Shown: positions 50,700 through 59,535, numbered from the stretch's first letter. The stretch: DNA of 64,000 nt from Allobosea vaviloviae (GCF_001298265.1 NZ_LGSZ01000025.1:1-64000), one strand, 5' to 3'. A program made the numbers and translations. The notes: a model not told the origin generated them from the sequence alone.

Positions 50700-51278
50700 A
50701 TGCGCATCATCCGCGCCGCCGACCGCACGGTCATGCCGTGGAAGAACGGCAAGGGGATCACGACCGAGATTGCCGTCTTTCCCGAGGGAGCCTCGCTGAG
50801 CGATTTCGACTGGCGCATCTCGACCGCGGACGTCGCGGCAGACGGACCATTCTCGCCCTTCCCCGGAGTCGACCGGACGCTCGCCTTCCTCGACGGGAAC
50901 GGCATGCGCCTGTCGTTCGACGATGGCGAGACAGTCGCGCTCGACCACGCCTCGCCGCCCCATGGCTTCGATGGCGGCAGGCCGGTCACCGGCCTGCTCA
51001 CATCTGGGCCGATCACCGATCTGAATGCCATGAGCCGGCGCGGGCGCTGGACCCATGACATGGTGCGGCTCGACGGTCCCGGGACGCATCGTTGGGAAGC
51101 CCCCGGAGGTCTGCTCGTCCTCGTCGCGCATCGCGGCGCCTGGAGCGTGACGAGCGGTGACCGCAGCGAAAGCCTTGGAGCCGGCGACAGCGCCATTCTC
51201 GACGCCACCGCCAGCGTCAAGGCTGCGGCGACGCTGGGGGGCGCCCTCTACGTGATCAGCCTGCGCCGGCTGTCATAG
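50700..51278 (+). CDS. hutD: HutD family cupin protein
   Basis: A 192 aa double-stranded beta-helix protein of the HutD/Ves family, found in hut loci of Proteobacteria and proposed to buffer hut pathway intermediates. The conserved segments are MPWKNGKGITTEIAVFP (~12-28), FDWRISTADVAADGPFSPFPGVDRTLAFLDG (~37-67) and PPHGFDGG. ATG 50700 has AAGGAA five bases upstream and is preferred over ATG 50685. It is the last gene of the hut operon. Confidence 0.93.
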   Translation: MRIIRAADRTVMPWKNGKGITTEIAVFPEGASLSDFDWRISTADVAADGPFSPFPGVDRTLAFLDGNGMRLSFDDGETVALDHASPPHGFDGGRPVTGLLTSGPITDLNAMSRRGRWTHDMVRLDGPGTHRWEAPGGLLVLVAHRGAWSVTSGDRSESLGAGDSAILDATASVKAAATLGGALYVISLRRLS

Positions 51279-51287
51279 AGCCGGCGC
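51263..51287. terminator. Hairpin between convergent hutD and TRAP genes
   Basis: GCGCCGGCT-N7-AGCCGGCGC, a perfect 9-bp stem overlapping the hutD stop codon. No T-tract; it may act bidirectionally or with Rho. Confidence 0.45.
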
Positions 51288-51309
51288 GCATCGACCGCGC
51301 TCGGCCACC

Positions 51310-52716
51310 CTATCTGATCATCCCCATCGTGCGCGGCAGCCAGAGCGTCAGCTCGGGGATGAAGGTGATCGCGAAGAGCGCCGCAAACAGCGGAATCAAC
51401 CAGGGCAGGATCGCCATGGTCGTCCGCTCGACCGAGAGATTGGCGACGCGCGAGAGCACGAACAGCACCATGCCGAGCGGCGGATGCAGCAGGCCGATCA
51501 TCAGGTTCAACGTCATGATCAACCCGAAATGGATCGGGTCGACGCCGAGCTTGAGCGCGATCGGCAGCAGGATCGGCACGACGATCGTGATTGCCGCGAT
51601 GGTGTCGAGGAAGCAGCCGATGAACAGCAGCAGCAGGTTCACCAGGATCAGGAAGACCCATTTGTTCTGGGTCAGGCTGAGGATCGCGTCCGACATAATC
51701 TGCGCGGTGTTCGAGACCGTCAGCAGCCAGGCGAAGATGGAAGCCGCGGTGACGATGAAGAGCACCGAGGCGGTCGTCTCGATGGTGTCGAAGGTCGCCT
51801 TGGTCAGGGTTCGCAGCGTCATCGAGCGATAGCGGACGAGGCCCAGGAACAGCGACCAGATCACGGCGGCCGCGGCGGCTTCCGTCGGCGTGAACCAGCC
51901 CATTGTCATGCCGCCGATCAGGATGACCGGCGTCATTAGCGCCATTACCGCCGAGAAGTCGAAGTAATAGTCGAGGGCCAGCAGCAGCGCGAGAGCCAGC
52001 CCGATGGCGACATTGTCCGACAGGCCAACCCAGATCAGGCCATAGGCGACGATCGGGAAGCCGAGCACGATCGCGACTTCGATGCCGGCCGTTCCGATTT
52101 CGCGCCACGAGAACGCCGAGTCGGAGCCCCATTTGTAGATGCGCGCGAAGATCGCCACCGTCGCCATCATGAACAGGGTCATGACCACCCCGGGGATGAC
52201 GCCGCCGAGGAAGAGCGCGCCGATCGAGGTGTTCGACATCATGCCGTAGATGACGAAGGGCAGCGAGGGCGGAATGATCGGCCCCAGCGTGGCCGAGGCT
52301 GCCGTGACGCCGACGGCGACCTCGGCAGAATAGCCGTGGTCCTTCATCGCCTTGATCTCGATCGTGCCGATGCCGGCGGCATCCGCGATCGCGGTGCCCG
52401 ACATGCCCGAGAAGATGACCGAGCCGATAATGTTGACCTGCGCCAGGCCACCCCGCATCCAGCCGACGAGCGCGACCGCGAAGGCGTAGATGCGCCCGGT
52501 CACGCCAGCGATGTTCATGAGGTTGCCGGCGAGGATGAAGAAGGGCACCGCGAGCAGCGGGAAGCTCTCGACGCCTGCGATCATGCGCTGGGCCAGGATG
52601 ACGTCGGGCACCGTCCCCGAGACGAGGATGAAGGCGAGGGAAGCGACGGCCATGGCGATCGCCACAGGCACGCCGAGTATCATCAGGGCGAGGAAGGAAC
52701 CGAGCAGGATGAGCAT
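51310..52716 (-). CDS. dctM: TRAP transporter large permease (DctM type)
   Basis: A 468 aa protein with about 12-13 transmembrane helices and the DctM family blocks GSVIFSGMSGTAIADAAGIGTIEIKAMKDHGYS (~113-145), ATLGPIIPPSLPFVIYG, FTPTEAAAAAVIWSLFLG near 270 and HFGLIMTLNLMIGLLHPPLG near 408. It works with DctQ and DctP to import an organic acid or sugar acid using an ion gradient. It starts 8 bp after the DctQ stop. Convergent to hutD. Confidence 0.94.
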   Translation of the reverse strand: MLILLGSFLALMILGVPVAIAMAVASLAFILVSGTVPDVILAQRMIAGVESFPLLAVPFFILAGNLMNIAGVTGRIYAFAVALVGWMRGGLAQVNIIGSVIFSGMSGTAIADAAGIGTIEIKAMKDHGYSAEVAVGVTAASATLGPIIPPSLPFVIYGMMSNTSIGALFLGGVIPGVVMTLFMMATVAIFARIYKWGSDSAFSWREIGTAGIEVAIVLGFPIVAYGLIWVGLSDNVAIGLALALLLALDYYFDFSAVMALMTPVILIGGMTMGWFTPTEAAAAAVIWSLFLGLVRYRSMTLRTLTKATFDTIETTASVLFIVTAASIFAWLLTVSNTAQIMSDAILSLTQNKWVFLILVNLLLLFIGCFLDTIAAITIVVPILLPIALKLGVDPIHFGLIMTLNLMIGLLHPPLGMVLFVLSRVANLSVERTTMAILPWLIPLFAALFAITFIPELTLWLPRTMGMIR

Positions 52717-52724
52717 GTCTGGTC

Positions 52725-53303
52725 TCAGGCCTCCGAGCCGTCGAAGGCCGCGGGCTTTTCCAGGACGGAATAGCCGCGGCGCAAATTCTGCCAGGCGACA
52801 TGCAGCGCCCGCAGCGTCATCAGCGCGAAGGCGAGAACGACCGCGTTGAAGACGATCGATTTCGGCAGGTCGACCGTCGTCATCATCTCGTCAGGGATCA
52901 GCGAGGCGTATTTGTACGTCAACCAGGTGCCATAGGCGAGGAAGCCGATGCGGACGATATCGACGAAGGTCGCCATGATGCGGCCCAGGCGAGGCGACAT
53001 GTAGCGGTAGAGAAAATCCACCTGGATGTGTCGAGAGGCGCGCACGCAGAGCGAGGCGCCGAGAAAGACCACGATGACGAGGGCATTGATCGCGATCTCT
53101 TCTGTCCAGGCGAAGGAGTTGTTGAGAACGTAGCGGGTGAAGAATTGCAGGATGACGCAGCCGACCATGACCCAGAACGCGGCGAGGGTCAGCCAGTCCT
53201 CAATGCCATAGACCGATAGATCGGCGGGCGGCGCCGTCTCGTCGAAGACGTGGGCGAGTTCCTCGCTGGTAACCTTGGTGTGAATCTCGGGGGTCGTGTT
53301 CAT
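52725..53303 (-). CDS. dctQ: TRAP transporter small permease (DctQ type)
   Basis: A 192 aa protein with four hydrophobic segments (about 33-53, 69-87, 108-128, 146-166), including ILQFFTRYVLNNSFAWTEEIAINALVIVVFLGASLCVRASRHIQVDFLY, the DctQ signature region. The N-terminal 30 residues are soluble and acidic. It pairs with the large permease encoded 8 bp downstream. A family E repeat lies between it and the binding-protein gene. Confidence 0.92.
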   Translation of the reverse strand: MNTTPEIHTKVTSEELAHVFDETAPPADLSVYGIEDWLTLAAFWVMVGCVILQFFTRYVLNNSFAWTEEIAINALVIVVFLGASLCVRASRHIQVDFLYRYMSPRLGRIMATFVDIVRIGFLAYGTWLTYKYASLIPDEMMTTVDLPKSIVFNAVVLAFALMTLRALHVAWQNLRRGYSVLEKPAAFDGSEA

Positions 53304-53344
53304 AGGTTGGTCCAGTCGTGAGGAACTCGGCCAAGGCGGCCTTC

Positions 53345-53428
53345 GTCATTGCGAGCGCAGCGAAGCAATCGAGGAGGTTGGCTTAGCGGCTCTCGATTGC
53401 CTCGTCGGCTGCGCCTCCTCGCAATGAC
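53345..53428. repeat. Family E palindromic intergenic repeat, copy 2
   Basis: GTCATTGCGAGCGCAGCGAAGCAATCGAG... with an imperfect complement ending CCTCGCAATGAC, between the TRAP binding-protein and DctQ genes. Outer arms match copy 1 at 16280-16353; the inner loop has diverged. Confidence 0.88.
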
Positions 53429-53461
53429 GAAAACGTCGTCGCGAGGAGGCAGGATCAAGAC

Positions 53462-54433
53462 TTACTTGATCGCCTGGATGCGATCCCAATCGGCCTTGCG
53501 GTAGCCGAACTGCTCGAAGGTGACGTTCTTCTGCACATTGGCGAGGAACTCCGCCTTGTCGACCTCGGTCACGGTCAGACCCTTGTCCTTGAAGAACTGG
53601 ACGAGCTTGGCCTCGGAGGCTTGGATCTGCTTGGTGGCGCGGGCCGAGGCCTCCTGCGCGACTTCGCTGAAGATCTTGCGATCCTCGGGCGAAAGCTTGT
53701 CCCAGAGCTGCTTGGCGACGACCGTGTTGAGGTGGTCGACGATGTGGCCGGTCAGGACGATGTGCTTCTGGACCTCGTAGAACTTCTTGGCCTCGATCGT
53801 GGTCAGCGGATTCTCCTGCGCCTCGACGGTGCCGTTCTGGAGCGCGAGATAGACCTCGGCGAAAGCGATCGGCGCCGTGTTCGCGCCGCAGGCACGCGGC
53901 ATGGCGAGATAGGCCGGCACGTCGGGCACGCGGATCTTGAGGCCCTTCATGTCGGCGCAGCTCTTGATCGGCTTGTTCGAGGTGGTGTGGCGCGTGCCGT
54001 AATAGGTCACCGAGACGATCTGGTGGCCGGTCTTCTCCTGGTACCCCTTGGCCATGTCGGTGAACACATCGCTCTTGGTGTAGGCCAGCAGATGCTCCGG
54101 GCTGCGGAAGGTGAAGGGGTAATAGGTCACGCCGATCGGCGGAAAGGCGCGCGCGGCAAAGCTCGAGCCGGAGATGATGATGTCGACGGTGCCGAGCGTC
54201 AGGCCCTGGTTGATGTCGGTTTCCTTGCCGAGCTGAGACGCCGGATAGACCGTGATCTCGTAGCGGCCATTGGTGCGCTTCTTGAACTCGTCTGCCGCCC
54301 AGACGGATTCCGTGTGGAAGGGCTCGGAGGTCTCGTAGACATGCGCCCATTTCAGCTTGGTCTGAGCCTGTGCCGGCGCGCCGGCGACGATCAGGCTCGC
54401 GGCCACCGCCGCCATCGTCAGATAGGTCTTCAT
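53462..54433 (-). CDS. dctP: TRAP transporter substrate-binding protein (DctP type)
   Basis: A 323 aa secreted binding protein: signal peptide MKTYLTMAAVAASLIVAGAPAQAQ, then KWAHVYETSEPFHTESVWAADEFKKRTNGRYEITVYPASQLG, the conserved Arg region KGLKIRVPDVPAYLAMPRACGANTAPIAFAEVYLALQNGTVEAQENPL (~145-195), where the arginine that binds the ligand carboxylate is kept. The ligand is a carboxylic acid; C4-dicarboxylates, uronates or keto acids are all possible. ATG 54433 follows GGGAGGG. It is first in dctP-dctQ-dctM, preceded by a GntR regulator gene. Confidence 0.93.
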   Translation of the reverse strand: MKTYLTMAAVAASLIVAGAPAQAQTKLKWAHVYETSEPFHTESVWAADEFKKRTNGRYEITVYPASQLGKETDINQGLTLGTVDIIISGSSFAARAFPPIGVTYYPFTFRSPEHLLAYTKSDVFTDMAKGYQEKTGHQIVSVTYYGTRHTTSNKPIKSCADMKGLKIRVPDVPAYLAMPRACGANTAPIAFAEVYLALQNGTVEAQENPLTTIEAKKFYEVQKHIVLTGHIVDHLNTVVAKQLWDKLSPEDRKIFSEVAQEASARATKQIQASEAKLVQFFKDKGLTVTEVDKAEFLANVQKNVTFEQFGYRKADWDRIQAIK

Positions 54434-54475
54434 CGCTTTGGTCCCTCCCATGGGATCGATCGTGTTGCCACCGTT

Positions 54476-54534
54476 TGTGTCAGTCTTCTTCTTGCGTCAG
54501 TTGTTTTTCTTGCGTCAGTTCTTGTCGCGTCAGT
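54476..54534. repeat. Four short direct repeats (T/C-G-T/C-GTCAGT) before dctP
   Basis: TGTGTCAGT at 54476, TGCGTCAGT at 54493 and 54511, and CGCGTCAGT at 54526, spaced 15-18 bp apart, in the only gap between the FadR-type regulator and dctP. The last one covers the regulator stop codon. Possibly tandem regulator sites or an unstable microrepeat. Confidence 0.65.
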
Positions 54535-55309
54535 TCCTTTTGGCAAGACGGGAAACGACGCTTCCCCGCCCGCTTCCACGGCTGTTGGATCCTCCATTCG
54601 GAAGACCCTCCCCGAAGCTCTGTGAAAACCGCTCCTGAGAGCGTTGCAGATGGCGGCGCATCGCCATCCGTGCGCCATCGCCGGTTCCCGCCGCGATCGC
54701 GTCGCGAATCTCGCGGTGCTCGGCGACGGCCTGCCGCCAGGACTCGGCGTTCTCGAAATAGCTCGCGAGCTGCTGGAAATACGGATTGATGCGCTGATCG
54801 AACAGCATGCCGACGAAACGCGCCAGCACCCCATTGCCGAGACTGGAGGCAATGCCGACATGGAAGGCGCGGTCCAGAGCGACGAGTTCGTCGCTGGAGA
54901 GGCCAGGCGTTTCCATGCGGGCGAGAATCTCGTCGAGCGCCGCGATGTCGTTTGGTCGCGCGCAGGTGCCGGCTTCAGCGCAAACCGCGCTCTCGACCAG
55001 TTCGCGCGCCTTGAGGACCTCGAAGGGTCCCTCGGGCGCTTCCTCCGCCACCCCGGCAAGGGACGCATGCCCGGCGGGCCTGTCGATGACATAAACGCCG
55101 GAGCCCATCCGGATGCGGACCAGACCCTCGACCTCCAGCGCGATCAGGGCCTCGCGGACGGAGGGGCGGGAGACGCCGAGCTTTTCCGCCAGTTCGCGCT
55201 CGGGCGGCAGCCGACCGCCCACCGGATACTCGCGCCGATCGATGAGATGGCGGAGCTGGTCGGCGATCTGACGATAAAGGCGTGGCGACTCGACAGCTTC
55301 GAGCGGCAC
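54530..55309 (-). CDS. FadR-subfamily GntR transcriptional regulator
   Basis: A 259 aa regulator: winged HTH (LPPERELAEKLGVSRPSVREALIALEVEGLVRIRMGSGVYV, ~34-74) and an FCD all-helical ligand domain with the metal-binding pattern (D in VALDRAFHVGIA, His in EHREIRDAI and RRHLQRSQERF). FadR-type regulators next to TRAP genes commonly respond to sugar acids. GTG 55309 has GGGAG seven bases upstream. A serine/arginine-rich low-complexity tail (SNSRGSGRGSVVSRLAKRN) ends the protein in the repeat array region. Probable regulator of the downstream TRAP operon. Confidence 0.92.
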   Translation of the reverse strand: MPLEAVESPRLYRQIADQLRHLIDRREYPVGGRLPPERELAEKLGVSRPSVREALIALEVEGLVRIRMGSGVYVIDRPAGHASLAGVAEEAPEGPFEVLKARELVESAVCAEAGTCARPNDIAALDEILARMETPGLSSDELVALDRAFHVGIASSLGNGVLARFVGMLFDQRINPYFQQLASYFENAESWRQAVAEHREIRDAIAAGTGDGARMAMRRHLQRSQERFSQSFGEGLPNGGSNSRGSGRGSVVSRLAKRN

Positions 55310-55481
55310 AGTTTGCTCCCGGTTTCCATCCCCGGCTCCCGTGGACGGAAGCTCGATTTGGCCATGTGGTCAGGCCAATTGCGGGAGAAACAAGCACTCT
55401 CGCGGCGGACTGTCAATCAGACCCGGCGGGCGCCAGGACCCGACCGCACTCCCGCAAGGCGAGCAGACACCGCAGCGCGGC

Positions 55482-56561
55482 TCATGCCGCGGCTTGCGGC
55501 CTGGGGCCGACATAGACCGATTGCGGACGAACCAGCTTGCCCCCGGCGATCTGTTCGCGGGCGTGGGCGAGCCAGCCGGTCGTGCGGCCCAGCGCGAAGA
55601 CGCAGGTGAAGGCTTCGGGCGGGAAACCGAGCGCTTCCAGCAGCAGAGCGGTGTAGAACTCGACATTCGTTTCAAGCGTCCGGTCGGGCTTGCGCTCCCG
55701 CAGGATAGCCAGCGCCGCCTGCTCGACCGCTTCCGCCAGGACCAGGCGGCCGGTCTCTGCGCCCAGCTCGCGGATCGCGCCCTTCAGCGCGTCGGCGCGC
55801 GGATCGCGCACGCGGTAGATGCGGTGTCCGAAGCCCATCAGCCGATCGCCCCGGTCGAGCGCCGCCTCGAGCCAGGGCCTGGCGTTCTGCGCCGAGCCGA
55901 TCGCATCCAGCATGTCGATGACAGGGCCTGGCGCGCCGCCATGCAGCGGTCCTTTGAGCGCACTGATTCCGGCCAGCACCGCCGAGACGAGACCGGCACG
56001 GGTCGAGGCCACGACGCGGGCGGCGAAGGTCGAAGCGTTGAGGCCGTGATCGGCTACGGTGACGAGGTAGGTGTCGAGCGCCGCCGCTTGCTGCGGTCCG
56101 GGCGTGGTCCCCGTCAACATGCGCAGCGTGTCTGCTGCCTGGGACAGCGTGGCATCGGGTGCGATCGGATCCAGTCCCGCACGCAGGCGCAACACGGCGG
56201 GGGTGAAGACCGCCGGAGCCGCCAGCAGCTTCAGGGCGGTTTCGACACTCTCGCCGTCGGGAATGAGCGCGGTCAGCGCCCGCACGAGTTCGACCGGACC
56301 GAGCCGCAGCGGCAAGGACGCGGTCTGGACGATCGTCTCGAACAGGTCGCAGCGCGCCGCCGCCAGCGCTGCCGGCACGGCGTCGGGGGTCGGCCAATCC
56401 GGCAGGAAGCCGCCGAGCATGCGCCCCGCCATCTGCTCGAAGGAGGTTCGGCCGGCGAGTTCGTCGAGGCTGTGGCCGCAGATGATCAGTCGTCCGGCCG
56501 CGCCGTCGACGTGCGACAGGACGGTATGAGCGGCGACGATGTTCTCGAGTCCATTGGACAT
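55482..56561 (-). CDS. Citrate synthase family protein
   Basis: A 359 aa citrate-synthase-fold enzyme lacking the long N-terminal extension of GltA. Catalytic His positions are present in ADHGLNASTFAARVVAST (~185) and GFGHRIYRVRDPRADAL (~250); LKGPLHGGAPG precedes them. At the catalytic Asp position the sequence is TNVEFYTALLL, i.e. Glu instead of Asp (usual pattern PNVDFY). It may use a different acyl-CoA or keto acid, or serve as a partner for the divergent homologue. ATG 56561 faces the HTH-citrate synthase gene across an 85-bp gap. Confidence 0.9.
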   Translation of the reverse strand: MSNGLENIVAAHTVLSHVDGAAGRLIICGHSLDELAGRTSFEQMAGRMLGGFLPDWPTPDAVPAALAAARCDLFETIVQTASLPLRLGPVELVRALTALIPDGESVETALKLLAAPAVFTPAVLRLRAGLDPIAPDATLSQAADTLRMLTGTTPGPQQAAALDTYLVTVADHGLNASTFAARVVASTRAGLVSAVLAGISALKGPLHGGAPGPVIDMLDAIGSAQNARPWLEAALDRGDRLMGFGHRIYRVRDPRADALKGAIRELGAETGRLVLAEAVEQAALAILRERKPDRTLETNVEFYTALLLEALGFPPEAFTCVFALGRTTGWLAHAREQIAGGKLVRPQSVYVGPRPQAAA

Positions 56562-56618
56562 GGCAGTGGCTCCTCAATCCAGATGGTTGAGGATCAGGGT
56601 CGTTGCCGTTAGAATCAA

Positions 56619-56639
56619 TCTTGAACAATATAATCAAGA
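56619..56639. promoter_or_regulatory. Palindrome TCTTGA-N9-TCAAGA between divergent citrate synthase genes
   Basis: Perfect 6-bp arms (56619-56624 and 56634-56639) surround AT-rich sequence, within the 85-bp divergent promoter and 7 bp before the start of the HTH-citrate synthase gene. A probable operator; the neighbouring HTH protein is the obvious candidate binder. Confidence 0.65.
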
Positions 56640-56646
56640 TATCTCG

Positions 56647-57801
56647 ATGAGCGATTGGCTGACGGCACAGGAGGTGATGGAGCAACTGCGGCTGAAGCCA
56701 CAGACGCTCTATGCCTATGTCAGCCGCGGCTTGATCGAAGCACGGGCGGATGGCGCCGATTCCCGCCGCAGGCTCTACCGCGCCGCCGACATCGACAGGT
56801 TGAAACACCGCAAGGCGCGGGGACGCAGGCCAGCGGCGATCGCGGAGGACGCGATCTCATGGGGCGAGCCGGTGCTGGCTTCGACGATCACAACCGTGGC
56901 ACGCGGCACGCTGTGGTATCGCGGCCGGGACGCCGCCATCCTCGCCGAGACGGGTAAGCTCGAGGACGTGGCGCGGTTGCTCTGGGACTGCGGCACCCAG
57001 CGCTTTCCACCGCTCTTCACTCTCGTGCCGGACGGAACCGTATTGCAGCGCGTCTTCGCGGTCGTCGGCGCGCGCGCCGCGATCGATCCCGCAATGGCCG
57101 GGCGGACGAAGAAGGCGCTGTATCTCGAAGCGGCCTCGGTGCTCGATTCGCTGGTCGATGCGATCGCCGGGAGGCCCGGCCAGGGGCCGATCCACGCCAG
57201 GCTCGCCCGCGCCTGGGGCTGCGAGGACGAGGGCGCCGACCTGATCCGCCGGGCGCTGGTGCTGCTGGCCGATCACGAGCTCAACGCTTCGGCCTTCGCG
57301 GTGAGGGTCGCCGCCTCGACGCGGGCCTCTCTGGCTGCCTGCGTGCTCACCGGGTTGGCGGCGCTGTCGGGACCGCTGCATGGCGGCATGGCGCGGCGTG
57401 TCCTGGCCCTGATGCGCGAAGCGGAGCGCGAGGGCATCCAGCCGGCATTGGCGGAGCGTCTCGCGGCCGGCACGGCGGTGCCAGGCTTCGGGCACCCGCT
57501 CTATCCCGATGGCGATCCGCGCGCGGCGGCGCTGCTCAGGGCATTCCAGCCGCCTCCCCTTTATGCGCAGCTACGCTCCGCAGTCTCGGCGCTCACGGGA
57601 GAGGAGCCGAATATCGACTTCGCCCTGACCGCCATGGCGGCGCGACTGCGCCTCACCGAGGAGGCTCCGTTTCTGATCTTCGCAGCGGCGCGCTGCGCGG
57701 GGTGGATCGCCCACGCCCTGGAGCAGAACGAGACCGGCAGGCTGATCCGCCCCCGCGCTCGCTACACCGGACCGGAGCCGGGCTCGGCCCCTTTCCCTTG
57801 A
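56647..57801 (+). CDS. Citrate synthase-like protein with N-terminal DNA-binding HTH
   Basis: A 384 aa protein whose first ~60 residues form an excisionase/MerR-type winged helix (LTAQEVMEQLRLKPQTLYAYVSRGLI ... RLYRAADIDRLKHRK), followed by a citrate synthase domain. Catalytic-site residues look intact: LADHELNASAFAVRVAAST (~219), LSGPLHGGM, GFGHPLYPDGDPRAA (~279) and the Asp in PNIDFAL. It may be a metabolite-sensing regulator, an active enzyme with autoregulation, or both. ATG 56647 is chosen because the domain starts at MSDWL; frame upstream overlaps the divergent gene. Confidence 0.9.
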   Translation: MSDWLTAQEVMEQLRLKPQTLYAYVSRGLIEARADGADSRRRLYRAADIDRLKHRKARGRRPAAIAEDAISWGEPVLASTITTVARGTLWYRGRDAAILAETGKLEDVARLLWDCGTQRFPPLFTLVPDGTVLQRVFAVVGARAAIDPAMAGRTKKALYLEAASVLDSLVDAIAGRPGQGPIHARLARAWGCEDEGADLIRRALVLLADHELNASAFAVRVAASTRASLAACVLTGLAALSGPLHGGMARRVLALMREAEREGIQPALAERLAAGTAVPGFGHPLYPDGDPRAAALLRAFQPPPLYAQLRSAVSALTGEEPNIDFALTAMAARLRLTEEAPFLIFAAARCAGWIAHALEQNETGRLIRPRARYTGPEPGSAPFP

Positions 57802-57852
57802 AGATCGCTGGCGAGACGGAAAGGCCGAGACGTCCAGCGCTGCCTGCGCCTT

Positions 57853-58632
57853 TCAATGATCGGCCGCCATCACCTCGGCGCGGATCTCCTCGACCAGCCG
57901 CTCCTTCAGCGCGACGAATTCCGGGCTCGTCTTGATGGTGTAGGGGCGGGGATGGGGAAGGTCGACGGCGATGTCGGCCTTGATGCGGCCGGGCCGCGCG
58001 CTCATCACCACGACGCGCGAGCCGACGAAGATCGCCTCCTCGATGTCATGGGTGACGAAGAGCACGGTCTTGCGCTCGCGCTCCCAGATGCCGAGCAGCA
58101 TCTCCTGCATCAGAGCGCGGGTCTGGTTATCGAGCGCGCCGAAGGGCTCGTCGAGCAGCAGGATCTTGGGGTCGTTGGCGAGCGCTCGCGCGATCGCGGT
58201 GCGCTGCTGCATGCCGCCGGAGAGCTGCTTGGGAAAGTGATCGACGAAGCTCGACAGCCCGACGCGATCGGCCCATTGCCGGGCGATGTCGATGCGCTCG
58301 CGCTCCGCGACGCCCTTCTCGCGCAGGCCGAAGGCGATGTTCTGGGCGACCGTCAGCCAAGGGAACAGCGTGTAGCTCTGGAAGACGAAGCCGCGATCGG
58401 CGCCCGGCCCGGAGACCGGCACGCCGTCGAGGATGATCTTGCCTTCGCTGGCCGTCTCCAACCCGCCGATGATGCGCAGCAAGGTCGACTTGCCGCAGCC
58501 GGAGGGCCCGAGGATGGCGATGAAATCATTATCGCCCACCTTCAGCGAGGTGGGCATCAGGGCGCGGGTCGGCTGACCGCCGCGCTGGGCCGGGAACACT
58601 TTCCCGACATTCTCGACGAGGAGCTTGCTCAT
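57853..58632 (-). CDS. Nitrate/sulfonate/taurine-type ABC transporter ATPase
   Basis: A 259 aa ATPase of the SsuB/TauB/NrtD type: Walker A ILGPSGCGKSTLLR (~37-50), QSYTLFPWLTVAQNIAFGL, signature LSGGMQQRTAIARAL (~136), Walker B ILLLDEPFGALDNQTR and the H-loop VTHDIEEAIFV. It drives the permease encoded 12 bp upstream. Convergent with the HTH-citrate synthase gene. Substrate unknown. Confidence 0.94.
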   Translation of the reverse strand: MSKLLVENVGKVFPAQRGGQPTRALMPTSLKVGDNDFIAILGPSGCGKSTLLRIIGGLETASEGKIILDGVPVSGPGADRGFVFQSYTLFPWLTVAQNIAFGLREKGVAERERIDIARQWADRVGLSSFVDHFPKQLSGGMQQRTAIARALANDPKILLLDEPFGALDNQTRALMQEMLLGIWERERKTVLFVTHDIEEAIFVGSRVVVMSARPGRIKADIAVDLPHPRPYTIKTSPEFVALKERLVEEIRAEVMAADH

Positions 58633-58644
58633 CTTTGCGACCGA

Positions 58645-59418
58645 CTACCTCTGCGCCCACGGAAACAGGCGCTGGTTGACCGCCTTGAACAGGAAATCCG
58701 AGACCAGCCCGATCAGGCCGATGACGATGATGCCGAAGATGATCTGCCCGGTGTTCAGCAGCGCTTGGCTGTCGGTGATCATGTGGCCGATGCCCGAGGA
58801 CGAGCCGATCAGCTCGGCGACGATGACATAGGTCCAGGCCCAGCCGAGCACGAGCCGGAAGATCTCGGCGATCTCGGGCGCGGCATTGGGCAGGAGCACG
58901 CGGCGCACGACGGAGGTGTCGGTCGCGCCCAGCGTATAGGCGGCATCGACCAGATCGCGCCGGATCGAGCCGACGGACACCGCGATCATTAGGATGAGCT
59001 GGAAGACCGAGCCGATGAAGATGACGAGCAGTTTCTGCGCCTCGCCGATGCCGGCCCAGAGGATCAGGAGGGGAATGAAGGCCGAGGCCGGCAGGTAGCG
59101 GGCAAACGAGACGAACGGCTCCAGGAAGGCCTCGACCGGCTTGTAGGCACCCATCATGATGCCGAGCGGCAGCGCCACGATCACCGCCAGCACGAAGCCG
59201 CCGACGACGCGCCAGATCGTCATGCCGATATCGAAGGCGAAGCCATACTGGACCAGGAGGTTATAGCCCTCGCGCACCATCGTGATGGGGTCGGCGAGAA
59301 ACAGCCTCTGGACATAGCCGCCGAAGGTCGCGACCGACCAGAGCGCCACGAACAGCGCGAAAAAGGCGATGCCGTAGCCGACACGGGCGGGCGCGGAGAC
59401 CGGCTGGAGGGGTTTCAT
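58645..59418 (-). CDS. Nitrate/sulfonate/taurine-type ABC transporter permease
   Basis: A 257 aa inner-membrane protein with six hydrophobic segments and the SsuC/TauC EAA-like loop (DLVDAAYTLGATDTSVVRRVLLPNAAPEIAEIFRLVLGWAWTYVIVAELI, ~155-205). A single permease gene is present, so it likely homodimerises. ATG 59418. A family B repeat and a further hairpin separate it from the binding-protein gene upstream. Confidence 0.93.
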   Translation of the reverse strand: MKPLQPVSAPARVGYGIAFFALFVALWSVATFGGYVQRLFLADPITMVREGYNLLVQYGFAFDIGMTIWRVVGGFVLAVIVALPLGIMMGAYKPVEAFLEPFVSFARYLPASAFIPLLILWAGIGEAQKLLVIFIGSVFQLILMIAVSVGSIRRDLVDAAYTLGATDTSVVRRVLLPNAAPEIAEIFRLVLGWAWTYVIVAELIGSSSGIGHMITDSQALLNTGQIIFGIIVIGLIGLVSDFLFKAVNQRLFPWAQR

Positions 59419-59436
59419 CAGACGAAAATCCGCAGC

Positions 59437-59535
59437 GTCATCCCGGGCGACCGAAGGGAGACCCGGGATCCATGCCTGAACGGTTCAGGCATGGATCCCG
59501 GATCGGCGCCGCTGACGCGGCTTGTCCGGGATGAC
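59437..59535. repeat. Family B palindromic intergenic repeat, copy 3
   Basis: Near-identical to copies at 2248 and 4554, ending CCGGGATGAC. It is followed by an extra hairpin at 59555-59579 (CATGCCCGGG-TCAAG-CCCGGGCATG), both in the gap between binding-protein and permease genes. Confidence 0.92.

Noticed and set aside
54476-54534. A CRISPR-like array.
   Set aside because: Units are only 9 bp with 6-9 bp between them, and there are no cas genes in the window.
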